Positions 16,618 to 24,617 of a stretch of 64,000 nucleotides of DNA are shown piece by piece (position 1 is the stretch's first letter; each line of letters begins with the position of its first letter). The DNA is from Alphaproteobacteria bacterium 46_93_T64 (GTDB lineage: Bacteria > Pseudomonadota > Alphaproteobacteria > Sneathiellales > Sneathiellaceae). The notes below the pieces were generated by a model. It did no database searches. It was not told where the DNA came from and worked only from the letters and a program-made list of their open reading frames with translations. The stretch covers positions 1-64,000 of the forward strand of contig MAAN01000041.1 in assembly GCA_002163135.1 (NCBI GenBank), given 5' to 3'. Both the position numbers and the translations under genes were made by a program.

Positions 16618-17814
16618 ATGGCGGGTACGCTTGACGGCATAAGAGTTGTCGATCTTTCAACGGTTATCCTTGGTCCTTGGGCAAGTCAAATGCTTGGGGA
16701 TATGGGGGCAGATGTTATTAAAGTCGAAACGCATGTCGGCGATACTACGCGCCATGCTGGACCCCGAAAAAATCCCGGAATGGCGTCCTTCTTTTTATCC
16801 AGTAATCGGAACAAAAGAAGCGTCGTTCTGGATTTGACGCAGGAAGCTGGTCGTAAGGCCTTACACGATATTATCAAAACAGCAGACGTCTTCCTGCATA
16901 ACATGCGTCCGCGAATTGCAGCTAAGTTTGATATTGAATATGAAACACTGGAAAAGATAAATCCTGATCTTGTTTATTGCGCGACCTATGGCTTTAGAAG
17001 TGATGGGCCGATGGCAGAAAATCCAGCTTATGATGATATAATACAGGCCGCGAGCGGTATTGCTGATTTGCTAACTATCACGTCGGATCAGCCACGATAT
17101 GTGCCAACCATCATGGCAGATAAAACGTCTTCCTATAATGTGTTATACGCCATTTTGGCTGCGCTGTTCAAACGTGAACGTAGTGGCGGCGGACAAGCCA
17201 TTGAAGTGCCAATGTTCGAAAGCCTCGTGGATTTTGCATTGGTTGAACATCTGGCGGGCGCTTGTTTTGAGCCGCCTGTCGGGCCTATGGGGTATGAACG
17301 GCTACTCAATGCTGAACGCAGGCCGTATGCGACGAAAGACAAATATCTGGCAGTTCTGCCGTATACCGATAAAAATTGGCAAGATTTCTTCGACATCGCC
17401 GATCGCGAAGACCTGAAATCTGACCCGCGTTTCAAGGACATGACGTCAAGGACGACACATTCAGAAGAAATCTATCGTTTGCTAGGTGAAATCATTGCAA
17501 CAAGGACTTCTTCTGAATGGCAGGACACGCTGGCGAAGGCAAACATTCCGGTGCAAATTGTCAATACAAAGGAAGACCTTTTGGATAATGAGCAACTGAA
17601 TGCGACAGGGTTCTGGCAGTTTAAAGAGCATCCCACGGAGGGCACGCTTAGAATGCCTGAGCCGCCAGTTCGGTTCTCGAAAGATCCTTCTTCCATTCGC
17701 CGTATGCCGCCCCGTCTTGGCGAACATAGTCGGGAAATACTGGCAGAAGCTGGATACTCCGAAAATGACATCGATCAGTTAATGACTGATGGCGTAACTA
17801 AGCAGGCAAGTTAA
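16618..17814 (+). CDS. CaiB/BaiF family III CoA-transferase (second copy)
   Basis: A 398-residue paralogue of the enzyme at 14025, with catalytic D168 in I-M-A-D-K-T and the same G-D-M-G-A-D-V-I-K signature. Two transferases in one operon suggest either two acids to be activated or a heteromeric enzyme. It is 20 bases downstream of the CitE-type lyase and 18 bases upstream of the second enoyl-CoA hydratase, so it is clearly in the same transcription unit. Confidence 0.93.
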   Translation: MAGTLDGIRVVDLSTVILGPWASQMLGDMGADVIKVETHVGDTTRHAGPRKNPGMASFFLSSNRNKRSVVLDLTQEAGRKALHDIIKTADVFLHNMRPRIAAKFDIEYETLEKINPDLVYCATYGFRSDGPMAENPAYDDIIQAASGIADLLTITSDQPRYVPTIMADKTSSYNVLYAILAALFKRERSGGGQAIEVPMFESLVDFALVEHLAGACFEPPVGPMGYERLLNAERRPYATKDKYLAVLPYTDKNWQDFFDIADREDLKSDPRFKDMTSRTTHSEEIYRLLGEIIATRTSSEWQDTLAKANIPVQIVNTKEDLLDNEQLNATGFWQFKEHPTEGTLRMPEPPVRFSKDPSSIRRMPPRLGEHSREILAEAGYSENDIDQLMTDGVTKQAS

Positions 17815-17832
17815 TATAACAAAAGGTGACTT

Positions 17833-18615
17833 ATGTCCTCATTTGAGTTTATTGGTTTTGAAGTCGAAGATGGTGTGGCTGTGTTGTCGTTAAACCGACC
17901 GGACGCGCTTAATTCTCTCACATTTGAAATGATGGCAGAGGCGAGAGACGCACTTCAAGAAGTGCAGATAGATCGATCCATTCGCGCCCTGATCTTAACG
18001 GGGCAGGGGAAGGGATTCTGTGCGGGCCAAGACTTAAAAAATCGTATTCCAACAGGCATGGACGTGGTCGATACCTTGATGGAACGGTATTTCCCGGTTT
18101 TTAAGGCCATTCGGACGTGCCGCGTGCCCGTTATTGTCGCTGTGAACGGTGTGGCAGCAGGCGGGGGCGCGTCGCTGGCTCTTACAGGTGATATCATTAT
18201 TGCTGCAAAATCAGCAAAGTTTATTCAGGTGTTTAGCCGCATTGGACTTTGCCCGGATCTGGGGTCTACATATCTTTTAAGCCGTGCCATTGGCCGGGCG
18301 CGTGCTCTTGAAATGATGATGACTAACGAGCCTGTTCGGGCAGAACGTGCAGCAGAGATCGGAATGATTAATAAATGCGTTGAAGACGAAGATCTTATGG
18401 CGACCGCACGTGCTATGGCGTTGAAGTTGGCTTCTGGACCGACTTACGCACTTGAAATGACACGAAAAATGGTAGACGACGGAGAAGATGAAGTTTTTGA
18501 AACCCGTTTTAGACGGGAATTGGAAACCAATCGGATTTTACGTGACACGAGGGATTCCAAAGAAGGCGTAGCAGCATTTTTAGAAAAACGATCCGCCAAC
18601 TTTGCCGGTGAATAA
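17833..18615 (+). CDS. Enoyl-CoA hydratase/isomerase family protein
   Basis: A 260-residue crotonase-fold protein. Oxyanion-hole motifs are F-C-A-G-Q-D-L and N-G-V-A-A-G-G-G. The catalytic region G-L-C-P-D-L-G-S-T has Asp as in PaaG-type ring isomerases, and the first catalytic Glu of true hydratases is missing. It probably isomerises or hydrates an unsaturated CoA ester of the pathway. It is the last gene of the forward operon and is followed by a strong bidirectional terminator. Confidence 0.9.
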   Translation: MSSFEFIGFEVEDGVAVLSLNRPDALNSLTFEMMAEARDALQEVQIDRSIRALILTGQGKGFCAGQDLKNRIPTGMDVVDTLMERYFPVFKAIRTCRVPVIVAVNGVAAGGGASLALTGDIIIAAKSAKFIQVFSRIGLCPDLGSTYLLSRAIGRARALEMMMTNEPVRAERAAEIGMINKCVEDEDLMATARAMALKLASGPTYALEMTRKMVDDGEDEVFETRFRRELETNRILRDTRDSKEGVAAFLEKRSANFAGE

Positions 18616-18624
18616 GTAATAGCA

Positions 18625-18654
18625 ATTCCGCCGCGCTGTTATACGCGGCGGAAT
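18625..18654. terminator. Bidirectional terminator
   Basis: Perfect 11-bp stem (ATTCCGCCGCG / CGCGGCGGAAT) with an 8-base loop, between the convergent genes ending at 18615 and 18662. T-tracts are short on both sides, but stem strength and position support termination of both units. Confidence 0.8.
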
Positions 18655-18661
18655 ATCTATC

Positions 18662-19615
18662 CTACCACATGGCAACAGGATTTATGATCATTTGGACTGT
18701 TCCGCGAATGCGTGCCTGCCCCAGAACAAACATAAATTCGTTTACGCCCTCTGCGGCAAGACGGCCGGTATTCATTGTCTCCAAAATATAGATACCGTTT
18801 TCCTTAAGCAGTGTGACGTGACCATAGAAAAGTTTGTCACCTTTCATTGGCGGTACAGCCTCAACACCCCAAGTGTCAGAGCCAACCGCCATAACATTGA
18901 GCCCTGCAAGATATTCAGCCGCATCGTTTGAGGCGCCGGGCTCTCCCGAAACCCATACTTTCGGTTCTGCTTTCAGCTTGCCATCTGTCCATCCAGTGTG
19001 GAACAGAACAACATCGCCTTTTCGGATTTCTACATCTTGAGCCTTGCTTGCCGCTTTCACATCTGCTGCTGTGAACGCCTGACCTGCAGCCATAGTTTTA
19101 ACGCCGAAGAATTTAGCCATATCAAGCAGGACACCGCGGCCAATTAGGGGTGGAATTTGATGGACGCCAAGTTTTGTAAGGCCTGTTAGGGCGGCAAAAT
19201 CTTTCTCGTCATTGCAGTTATAGTACATTCCCTCTTCACCCAGATGACCGAGGCCGTCAATTTGGGGCCCGATGCCAAACCATAATTGGGCTACATCATC
19301 ATTATAGGTGCCAGCATAACCAAATCCATGTAGTCTTTGACCACCTTGTTGGTTTGGCTGAACGACTTGCAGCATCATCCCGCGTGGGGGAAATGCCGGC
19401 GTATTTGGATCAATAATAATGCCAAGTGGATGGCTTTGACCCTTCTTTACGAGTTTGGTCGCCATTAAGACTTGGTCTGATGTTACGTAATTCGCGGACC
19501 CGATTTCATCATTCGCGCCCCACTTGGAGGGCTTGCATTTTGAATCTGCGAGGGCTTGCGAAGCCACAGCAATAGTAAGCACGCCAGCGATGGCGGCAAT
19601 TCTCAACGATCTCAT
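18662..19615 (-). CDS. Periplasmic cyclase-family protein (kynurenine formamidase-like fold)
   Basis: A 317-residue protein with a clear signal peptide (cleavage after S-Q-A-L-A, residue 23). The rest belongs to the cyclase family (PF04199), metal-dependent hydrolases of amides and lactones. The usual H-x-G-T-H-x-D metal motif is altered here to G-P-Q-I-D-G-L-G-H, as in the subfamily annotated simply as cyclase. GGGGAGA before the ATG is a good ribosome site. A perfect 11-bp inverted repeat lies about 72-100 bases upstream. Its position suggests that it prepares a substrate outside the inner membrane for the neighbouring pathway; this is inference. Confidence 0.82.
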   Translation of the reverse strand: MRSLRIAAIAGVLTIAVASQALADSKCKPSKWGANDEIGSANYVTSDQVLMATKLVKKGQSHPLGIIIDPNTPAFPPRGMMLQVVQPNQQGGQRLHGFGYAGTYNDDVAQLWFGIGPQIDGLGHLGEEGMYYNCNDEKDFAALTGLTKLGVHQIPPLIGRGVLLDMAKFFGVKTMAAGQAFTAADVKAASKAQDVEIRKGDVVLFHTGWTDGKLKAEPKVWVSGEPGASNDAAEYLAGLNVMAVGSDTWGVEAVPPMKGDKLFYGHVTLLKENGIYILETMNTGRLAAEGVNEFMFVLGQARIRGTVQMIINPVAMW

Positions 19616-19686
19616 TGTATTCTCCCCTTAAGAGTGCTTGTTTTTAGTCGAACTGCTGTCGACGATTTTTAGTCTGGGAAATATGC

Positions 19687-19715
19687 ACGTATCCAAATAT
19701 ATTGTTTGGATACGT
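19687..19715. promoter_or_regulatory. 11-bp inverted repeat, likely operator
   Basis: ACGTATCCAAA (19687-19697) and TTTGGATACGT (19705-19715) are perfect inverted arms around a 7-base AT spacer. There is no T-tract and no transcript ending here, so a dimeric regulator's binding site for the cyclase-family gene is more likely than a terminator. The surrounding 19616-19795 is AT-rich and holds no gene. Confidence 0.6.
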
Positions 19716-19795
19716 ACAATCATACAAGTAAAATCTAATTTTGAAAGAAATAATAAACTATTTGGTGTGGATTTTTATAATGCAGAAAAAGAGGG

Positions 19796-19819
19796 TCGGG
19801 AAAGCAAGAGCTTTCCCGA
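19796..19819 (-). terminator. Terminator of the betaine transporter operon
   Basis: Perfect 10-bp stem (TCGGGAAAGC / GCTTTCCCGA) with a 4-base loop. On the minus strand it is followed by CCCTCTTTTTC, 5 bases after the stop codon of the ATPase gene. Confidence 0.85.
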
Positions 19820-19823
19820 TTGT

Positions 19824-21002
19824 TTAGTTCGAGAGAACTTCTGCCAGAGAGGAGCGTGGTAAGTTACCTTGAAGATCTCCCTCTTTATCCACAACAGGGA
19901 GCGGATAGTTGGCTCCCATGCTGTCTGGAATAATTTCTTCCAAAACGGTATCCGGAGAAATGGGCGGTAAATCTTCGAAGAGATCATCTTGGATGGCTTT
20001 TGAGCCGTCCAATTTAACAGCTTCCTCAAGGGTGGATTGCAGCAAAAAGCCTTGATAGCCTTCATCCGTGCAGTAATATCCATAATCACTGGAAAAAGTC
20101 TTCATCTGCTGAAGTGCTTCAGCGATCGTTCCTTTTGTTATTCGATGTGCTGGCGGTTTCATAACAGTTTCAACTGTTAGTGCACGCGCACGGTTCACGT
20201 CTTTCACAAAGGCTTCCACATAATCAGTTGCTGGATGGAGCAGAATATCGGCAGGTGCACCCTCCTGAACTAGTTCACCATCTTTCAAAATGGCAATCCG
20301 GTCACCAAGACGGAGAGCTTCATCCAGATCATGGGTGATGAACACGATGGTTTTGTGAAGTTTTTCCTGCAATTCAATCAACTGGTCTTGCATTTCACTG
20401 CGTATAAGAGGGTCGAGTGCCGAGAAGGCTTCGTCCATCAAAAGAATATCCGCATCTGTACAAAGTGCGCGGGCAAGGCCCACACGTTGTTGTTGTCCGC
20501 CAGATAATTGTGAGGGGTATTGGTTCTCATAGCCACGAAGGCCAACAGTTTCGATCCATTCACCCGCTTTCGCAAGACGGTCTTTTTTGTTCATTCCCTG
20601 TACAGTAAGCCCGTAAGCAACATTTTCAATTACCGTGCGATGAGGCATTAGCCCAAAGCGTTGAAATACCATAGACATTCTATGACGCCGGAATTGTTCA
20701 AGGTCCTTTTGGCCCAGCTTCATAACATCTTCACCATCGACAATGATTTTGCCTTCGGTCGGGTCAATTAATCGGTTCAAGTGGCGAATTAGAGTGGATT
20801 TACCAGATCCGGACAGGCCCATGATGACATAGATCTGGCCTTTTTGGATATCTAGATTGATGTCCTTTAAGCCAACTGTATGCCCGGTTTGGGCAAGTAT
20901 GTCATCCTTGGGAACGCCGTCTTTAACCATAGACATAGCTTTTTTGGGTGCGACACCAAATACTTTGTAAAGGCCTTCAATGCGAATAAGCGGTTCAATC
21001 AT
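19824..21002 (-). CDS. Glycine betaine/proline-type ABC transporter ATPase (ProV-like)
   Basis: A 392-residue ATPase of the ProV/OpuAA group. Walker A is G-L-S-G-S-G-K-S-T, signature L-S-G-G-Q-Q-Q-R, Walker B I-L-L-M-D-E. Residues about 275-390 form a CBS-domain pair, which in OpuA senses ionic strength. The characteristic insert before the Walker A (G-H-T-V-G-L-K-D-I-N) is present. The start overlaps the permease stop by one base (TAATG). It energises uptake of a quaternary amine or similar compound. Confidence 0.93.
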   Translation of the reverse strand: MIEPLIRIEGLYKVFGVAPKKAMSMVKDGVPKDDILAQTGHTVGLKDINLDIQKGQIYVIMGLSGSGKSTLIRHLNRLIDPTEGKIIVDGEDVMKLGQKDLEQFRRHRMSMVFQRFGLMPHRTVIENVAYGLTVQGMNKKDRLAKAGEWIETVGLRGYENQYPSQLSGGQQQRVGLARALCTDADILLMDEAFSALDPLIRSEMQDQLIELQEKLHKTIVFITHDLDEALRLGDRIAILKDGELVQEGAPADILLHPATDYVEAFVKDVNRARALTVETVMKPPAHRITKGTIAEALQQMKTFSSDYGYYCTDEGYQGFLLQSTLEEAVKLDGSKAIQDDLFEDLPPISPDTVLEEIIPDSMGANYPLPVVDKEGDLQGNLPRSSLAEVLSN

Positions 21003-21895
21003 TATTGAGCCCTTTCCATGTGTTTCTGAGTGCGCTTGCCATAAGCTTGCGAGACCCGATCAAAAACAATAGCAAGTGCGACAATTGCAAGGCCATTGAA
21101 CAATCCCAATGTAAAATACTGATTTGTGATGGATTTTAAAACCGGTTGCCCAAGTCCTTTTACGCCGATCATGGAGGCGATAACCACCATGGCAAGAGCC
21201 ATCATAATCGTCTGGTTTATGCCAGCCATTATTGTTGGCAGGGCCAAGGGTAATTGCACCCCGAAAAGGCGTTGGGTTGAGTTGGCTCCGTACGCTGTAG
21301 CAGCCTCCAGAACTTCTTTGTCAACCAATCGGATACCTAAGTTCGTAAGGCGAATAACCGGCGGAATTGCATAGATTACAACTGCGATCACGCCTGGAAC
21401 TTTACCAATTCCAAGCAGCATAACAACAGGGATCAAATATACAAAGGCCGGCATGGTTTGCATAATGTCGAGCATTGGAGTGATGATAGATTGCATGCGA
21501 TTTGAGCGTGACATCATAATCCCAATAGGAATGCCCATGGCAATCGAGATCATGGTGCAGACAAAAATAATGCTCAATGTCCGCATGGTATTTTCCCACA
21601 TACCAAAATAGCCGATCAGGAAGAAAGCTATTAAAACACCAACGGTTAGCTTTACTGATCTAGTCGCTGAATAAACAATCGAGCAAATAACGGCAATTAT
21701 CAGCCACCAAGGTGAATTCACAAGCAGTTTTTCAAACCAGACGAGAAAGCGAAGAAGGGGTTCGAAAAGGTTTTCAATTATTTCGCCGTAAGAGCGAGAG
21801 AATTCTTTGTAGGCACCATCTAGACCTTTGCGGATAACAAGCAAGTCGCTTCGGTCCATTTGAGGAAATTCCGTCAGCCAATTTCCTTTTGACAT
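21002..21895 (-). CDS. Glycine betaine/proline-type ABC permease (ProW-like)
   Basis: A 297-residue membrane protein with an amphipathic N-terminus, about six helices and the permease loop E-A-A-T-A-Y-G-A-N that contacts the ATPase. It resembles ProW/OpuAB. A terminator-like hairpin separates it from the upstream binding-protein gene, so it is probably expressed at a lower level than the binding protein. No start problem. Confidence 0.93.
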   Translation of the reverse strand: MSKGNWLTEFPQMDRSDLLVIRKGLDGAYKEFSRSYGEIIENLFEPLLRFLVWFEKLLVNSPWWLIIAVICSIVYSATRSVKLTVGVLIAFFLIGYFGMWENTMRTLSIIFVCTMISIAMGIPIGIMMSRSNRMQSIITPMLDIMQTMPAFVYLIPVVMLLGIGKVPGVIAVVIYAIPPVIRLTNLGIRLVDKEVLEAATAYGANSTQRLFGVQLPLALPTIMAGINQTIMMALAMVVIASMIGVKGLGQPVLKSITNQYFTLGLFNGLAIVALAIVFDRVSQAYGKRTQKHMERAQ

Positions 21896-21933
21896 TATAC
21901 TACTCCGGTGGTGATAAAACTATGACATGAAAA

Positions 21934-21963
21934 AAGCCCTGCGAGATTTCTCTAGCAGGGCTT
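21934..21963 (-). terminator. Attenuating terminator inside the betaine transporter operon
   Basis: On the minus strand: stem AAGCCCTGC / GCAGGGCTT with a 12-base, partly self-pairing loop, followed directly by TTTT. It sits between the binding-protein stop and the permease start and would lower permease expression. Confidence 0.75.
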
Positions 21964-21969
21964 AGTTTT

Positions 21970-22971
21970 TTAAAGGGCTGCAAGAGCCTTTTTAATTTTC
22001 GCTGCAACATCAGCGGAAACCCACGACGTCCACGTGGCTTCATTCGTCTTCATATACTGTTCCATAGCAATATCACCGTCAGCTTGGTTTTCTTCCATCC
22101 AAGCTAGCAATGTATTCATTTCAGCGTTTTTGAAAGACCGTCTAGTCAAATACTCATATGCTTCCGGTGCTTTGGTCGCAAAAGATTCTGTTGTAATCGT
22201 ATGAACCGGTGAAGGTGGGTACATTGTGACTTTTGGATTTTCACAATCTGCTTGTGTTGTACAGTTTTTGAAATGTTCTTCATCGATGCCATTTCCAGTG
22301 TCAACTTTAACCATCTTGTATTTTCCAAGAATAGCTGTTGGCGCCCAGTAATAACCGAACCAGCCTTCGCCGCGCTCATAGGCTTTTGCGATTGAGCCAG
22401 AAAGGCCTGCTCCAGAACCTGGATCGATAAGTTCAAAGCCCGCGGCTTCAAGGTTCAATGCTTTAAACAGATTTCCCCCTGAGATCTGACAGTTCCAACC
22501 TGCAGGGCAGCCCATCATTGCTGATTTGCTTGGATCTTCTGGGTGTTTAAACAATTTTGCGTTTTTGATAATGCCTGCAATAGTCGCAAGGCTAGGATCT
22601 TTTTTGACGAGGTATTCTGGAACCCAGAAACCTTCTTCGCCGCCATCAGCCAGAGATTTGCCTGCATAGCGCAACCGTTTTTCAGCAACACCTTTATCAA
22701 GCGCAGCCTTCATGGAGTTACTCCACAGTTCCGGCGCAATATCAGGTTCGCCTTTTTCGATCATGGACGTACCCGTAGGCATTGTGTCGCCAGGGATCAG
22801 CTCTGCTTGACAGCCAAAACCATGTTCAAGGATAAATTTATCAACATTTGCGATAACTGTTGCTGAATTCCAGTTCATGTCAGCAATAGTTACTTTCCCG
22901 CAGGCAGCGCTCGCAGTAGATGCGCCAGCCATACTTGCGAGTACTAACGCAGCACCCAATAGTCGTTTCAT
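21970..22971 (-). CDS. ABC transporter substrate-binding protein (ProX/OpuAC-like)
   Basis: A 333-residue periplasmic protein read from ATG 22971, where GGGAG stands 6 bases upstream; an upstream in-frame start (23007) would only add 12 residues before the signal peptide. Signal peptide ends at S-T-A-S-A. The mature protein is an OpuAC/ProX-type fold with several tryptophans (W-N-S-A, E-G-W-F-G-Y-Y-W-A-P) of the kind that build an aromatic cage for quaternary amines. It heads the transporter operon. The ligand could be glycine betaine, choline, carnitine or another betaine. Confidence 0.9.
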   Translation of the reverse strand: MKRLLGAALVLASMAGASTASAACGKVTIADMNWNSATVIANVDKFILEHGFGCQAELIPGDTMPTGTSMIEKGEPDIAPELWSNSMKAALDKGVAEKRLRYAGKSLADGGEEGFWVPEYLVKKDPSLATIAGIIKNAKLFKHPEDPSKSAMMGCPAGWNCQISGGNLFKALNLEAAGFELIDPGSGAGLSGSIAKAYERGEGWFGYYWAPTAILGKYKMVKVDTGNGIDEEHFKNCTTQADCENPKVTMYPPSPVHTITTESFATKAPEAYEYLTRRSFKNAEMNTLLAWMEENQADGDIAMEQYMKTNEATWTSWVSADVAAKIKKALAAL

Positions 22972-23007
22972 AGTTATCTCCCAGTTCTTTGATTTTGCTG
23001 TAAGCAA

Positions 23008-23298
23008 TTATTGGTCTTTTTTAATCTAAAAAAAGCAAATTTATATAAGAAAAATGCTATACTTAAAATAGAACAATTGAAATTTTCTGTCAACTGACGT
23101 GGAAGCGACGTAATTTACTTTGAAAGCGACGTATATTGTGGCGAAATGACTTATAGATTACATGTTAAAATACAAATTCATGTATTTAATTATTTAGATT
23201 CACGAATTCTATAGTCAATTTAAAGTAAAAGTAATTTTTACTTAACCGTAATGTCGTTTTATTCTGATTTTTGGGAAGCTTTACTAGGCGCATAAAAA
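23008..23298. promoter_or_regulatory. AT-rich promoter region with helically phased ACGT repeats
   Basis: No gene. AAGCGACGTA occurs at 23103-23112 and again at 23124-23133, and a third ACGT sits at 23097-23100. The ACGT cores start at 23097, 23108 and 23129, spaced 11 and 21 bases (one and two helical turns), so a protein could bind all on one DNA face. The sites lie 126-160 bases upstream of the binding-protein gene and may control the transporter operon. Confidence 0.4.
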
Positions 23299-23317
23299 GG
23301 GGAGAATAAATCTCCCC
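23299..23317 (-). terminator. Terminator of the acyl-CoA dehydrogenase pair
   Basis: Perfect 7-bp stem (GGGGAGA / TCTCCCC) with a 5-base loop; on the minus strand it is followed by TTTTTATG. It lies 13 bases beyond the stop of the gene at 23331. Confidence 0.85.
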
Positions 23318-23330
23318 AATTCACTAGTTC

Positions 23331-24542
23331 TTAAAGCGCAAGCACTTGTTTTGCTAATATTGTCCGCTGAACTTCACTGGAACCGGCATAGATGGTTGCC
23401 GCTCGGCCGTTCATGTATTTTGCGGTTGCAGTCCGTGCACGTTCTGGGCCAGGAAAGGCGACATTACTCCCTGGATTTCGGGATTCAGTCACATACGGCA
23501 GAGCATAGAAACCAACCGCTTCCATACGCAGTTCACCAATCTCCTGTAATAACTCGGAGCCTTTCAATTTCACGATAGAGGATTTCGCTCCCGGATTTTG
23601 ACCCTGACTAAGGGCGGACATTTGGCGCAGTTCTGTAAATTCAGCGGCCATCAGTCCAATTTCCAAATTGCTAAGCCGTTGTGCAAATACCGGATCGTCT
23701 ATAAGGCGCTCGCCAGTTCCTGTTGTTTCGACCTTGGCTATTGCTTTCACATTTTCCAAACCTGCTTTTAAGGTTGGTGTGTAGGCAATGCCTCCGCGTT
23801 CAAACTCCAGCAGATATTTTGCAACTGTCCAGCCGTCGTTCTCGGGGCCAACTCGGTTGCTTTTTGGGATGCGAACATCATCAAAAAAGACTTGGTTTAA
23901 TTCGTGGTCGCCAGAAATTGTCAAAATTGGTCTAATGCTGATCCCGGGGGCCTCCATATCGTCAATCAGGACAAAGGAGATCCCTTCCTGTTTTTTGCCA
24001 CCAGTTCCGCCGGTTCTTACAAGGCAGAAGCATCGGTTTGCATAATGGGCGCCTGTCGTCCAGATTTTGGTACCATTGATGATGTAATCATCGCCGTCAC
24101 TTGTCGCGCGGGTTTGCAAAGACGCCAGGTCGGATCCTGCGCCTGGTTCAGAATAGCCCTGACACCATGAATCTTCATGCATGGCAATGCGCGGCAGATA
24201 AAAGTCTTTTTGTTCTTGCGTGCCGTATTTGTCGATCAGGGGTCCTACCATGCGATATCCCATGGAGTTAATGATCGGAGCGCCCGCGATTGAGCATTCA
24301 TATTCAAAAATATAACGTTTAACAATGTCCCAGCCGGGGCCGCCCATTGATACCGGCCAATTATAGACAAGCCATCCTTTTGCCCCCAAAATACGGGCCC
24401 AAGCGCCTGCGGTTTCGGGATCTGTCCGTATAGAGGCTTGGATAGAGGATCGGTTTCGAAGGTCTTCCGTTAGGTTTTCATCCAAAAATGTCCGGACTTC
24501 TTCGCGAAATGCTTCATGTTCGCTGCTGAGTTCTAGTTCCAT
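23331..24542 (-). CDS. Acyl-CoA dehydrogenase (FadE-like, longer subunit)
   Basis: A 403-residue acyl-CoA dehydrogenase. It shows W-C-Q-G-Y-S-E-P-G-A-G-S-D-L for flavin/substrate binding, K-I-W-T-T-G-A-H, and a C-terminal I-Y-A-G-S-S-E-V-Q-R in which the usual catalytic Glu (Y-E-G) is Ala. Sequences of this type occur as one half of two-subunit dehydrogenases for bulky CoA esters. The second dehydrogenase gene lies immediately upstream on the same strand, 75 bases away, and the two probably act together. Substrate unknown. Confidence 0.92.
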   Translation of the reverse strand: MELELSSEHEAFREEVRTFLDENLTEDLRNRSSIQASIRTDPETAGAWARILGAKGWLVYNWPVSMGGPGWDIVKRYIFEYECSIAGAPIINSMGYRMVGPLIDKYGTQEQKDFYLPRIAMHEDSWCQGYSEPGAGSDLASLQTRATSDGDDYIINGTKIWTTGAHYANRCFCLVRTGGTGGKKQEGISFVLIDDMEAPGISIRPILTISGDHELNQVFFDDVRIPKSNRVGPENDGWTVAKYLLEFERGGIAYTPTLKAGLENVKAIAKVETTGTGERLIDDPVFAQRLSNLEIGLMAAEFTELRQMSALSQGQNPGAKSSIVKLKGSELLQEIGELRMEAVGFYALPYVTESRNPGSNVAFPGPERARTATAKYMNGRAATIYAGSSEVQRTILAKQVLAL

Positions 24543-24617
24543 TGTGTCACTCTTTTTTGTTGTTCTTTATTGACTGAGTTACGATAGCATGAAAATCGAA
24601 AAGGGAGCAATTTTCCT

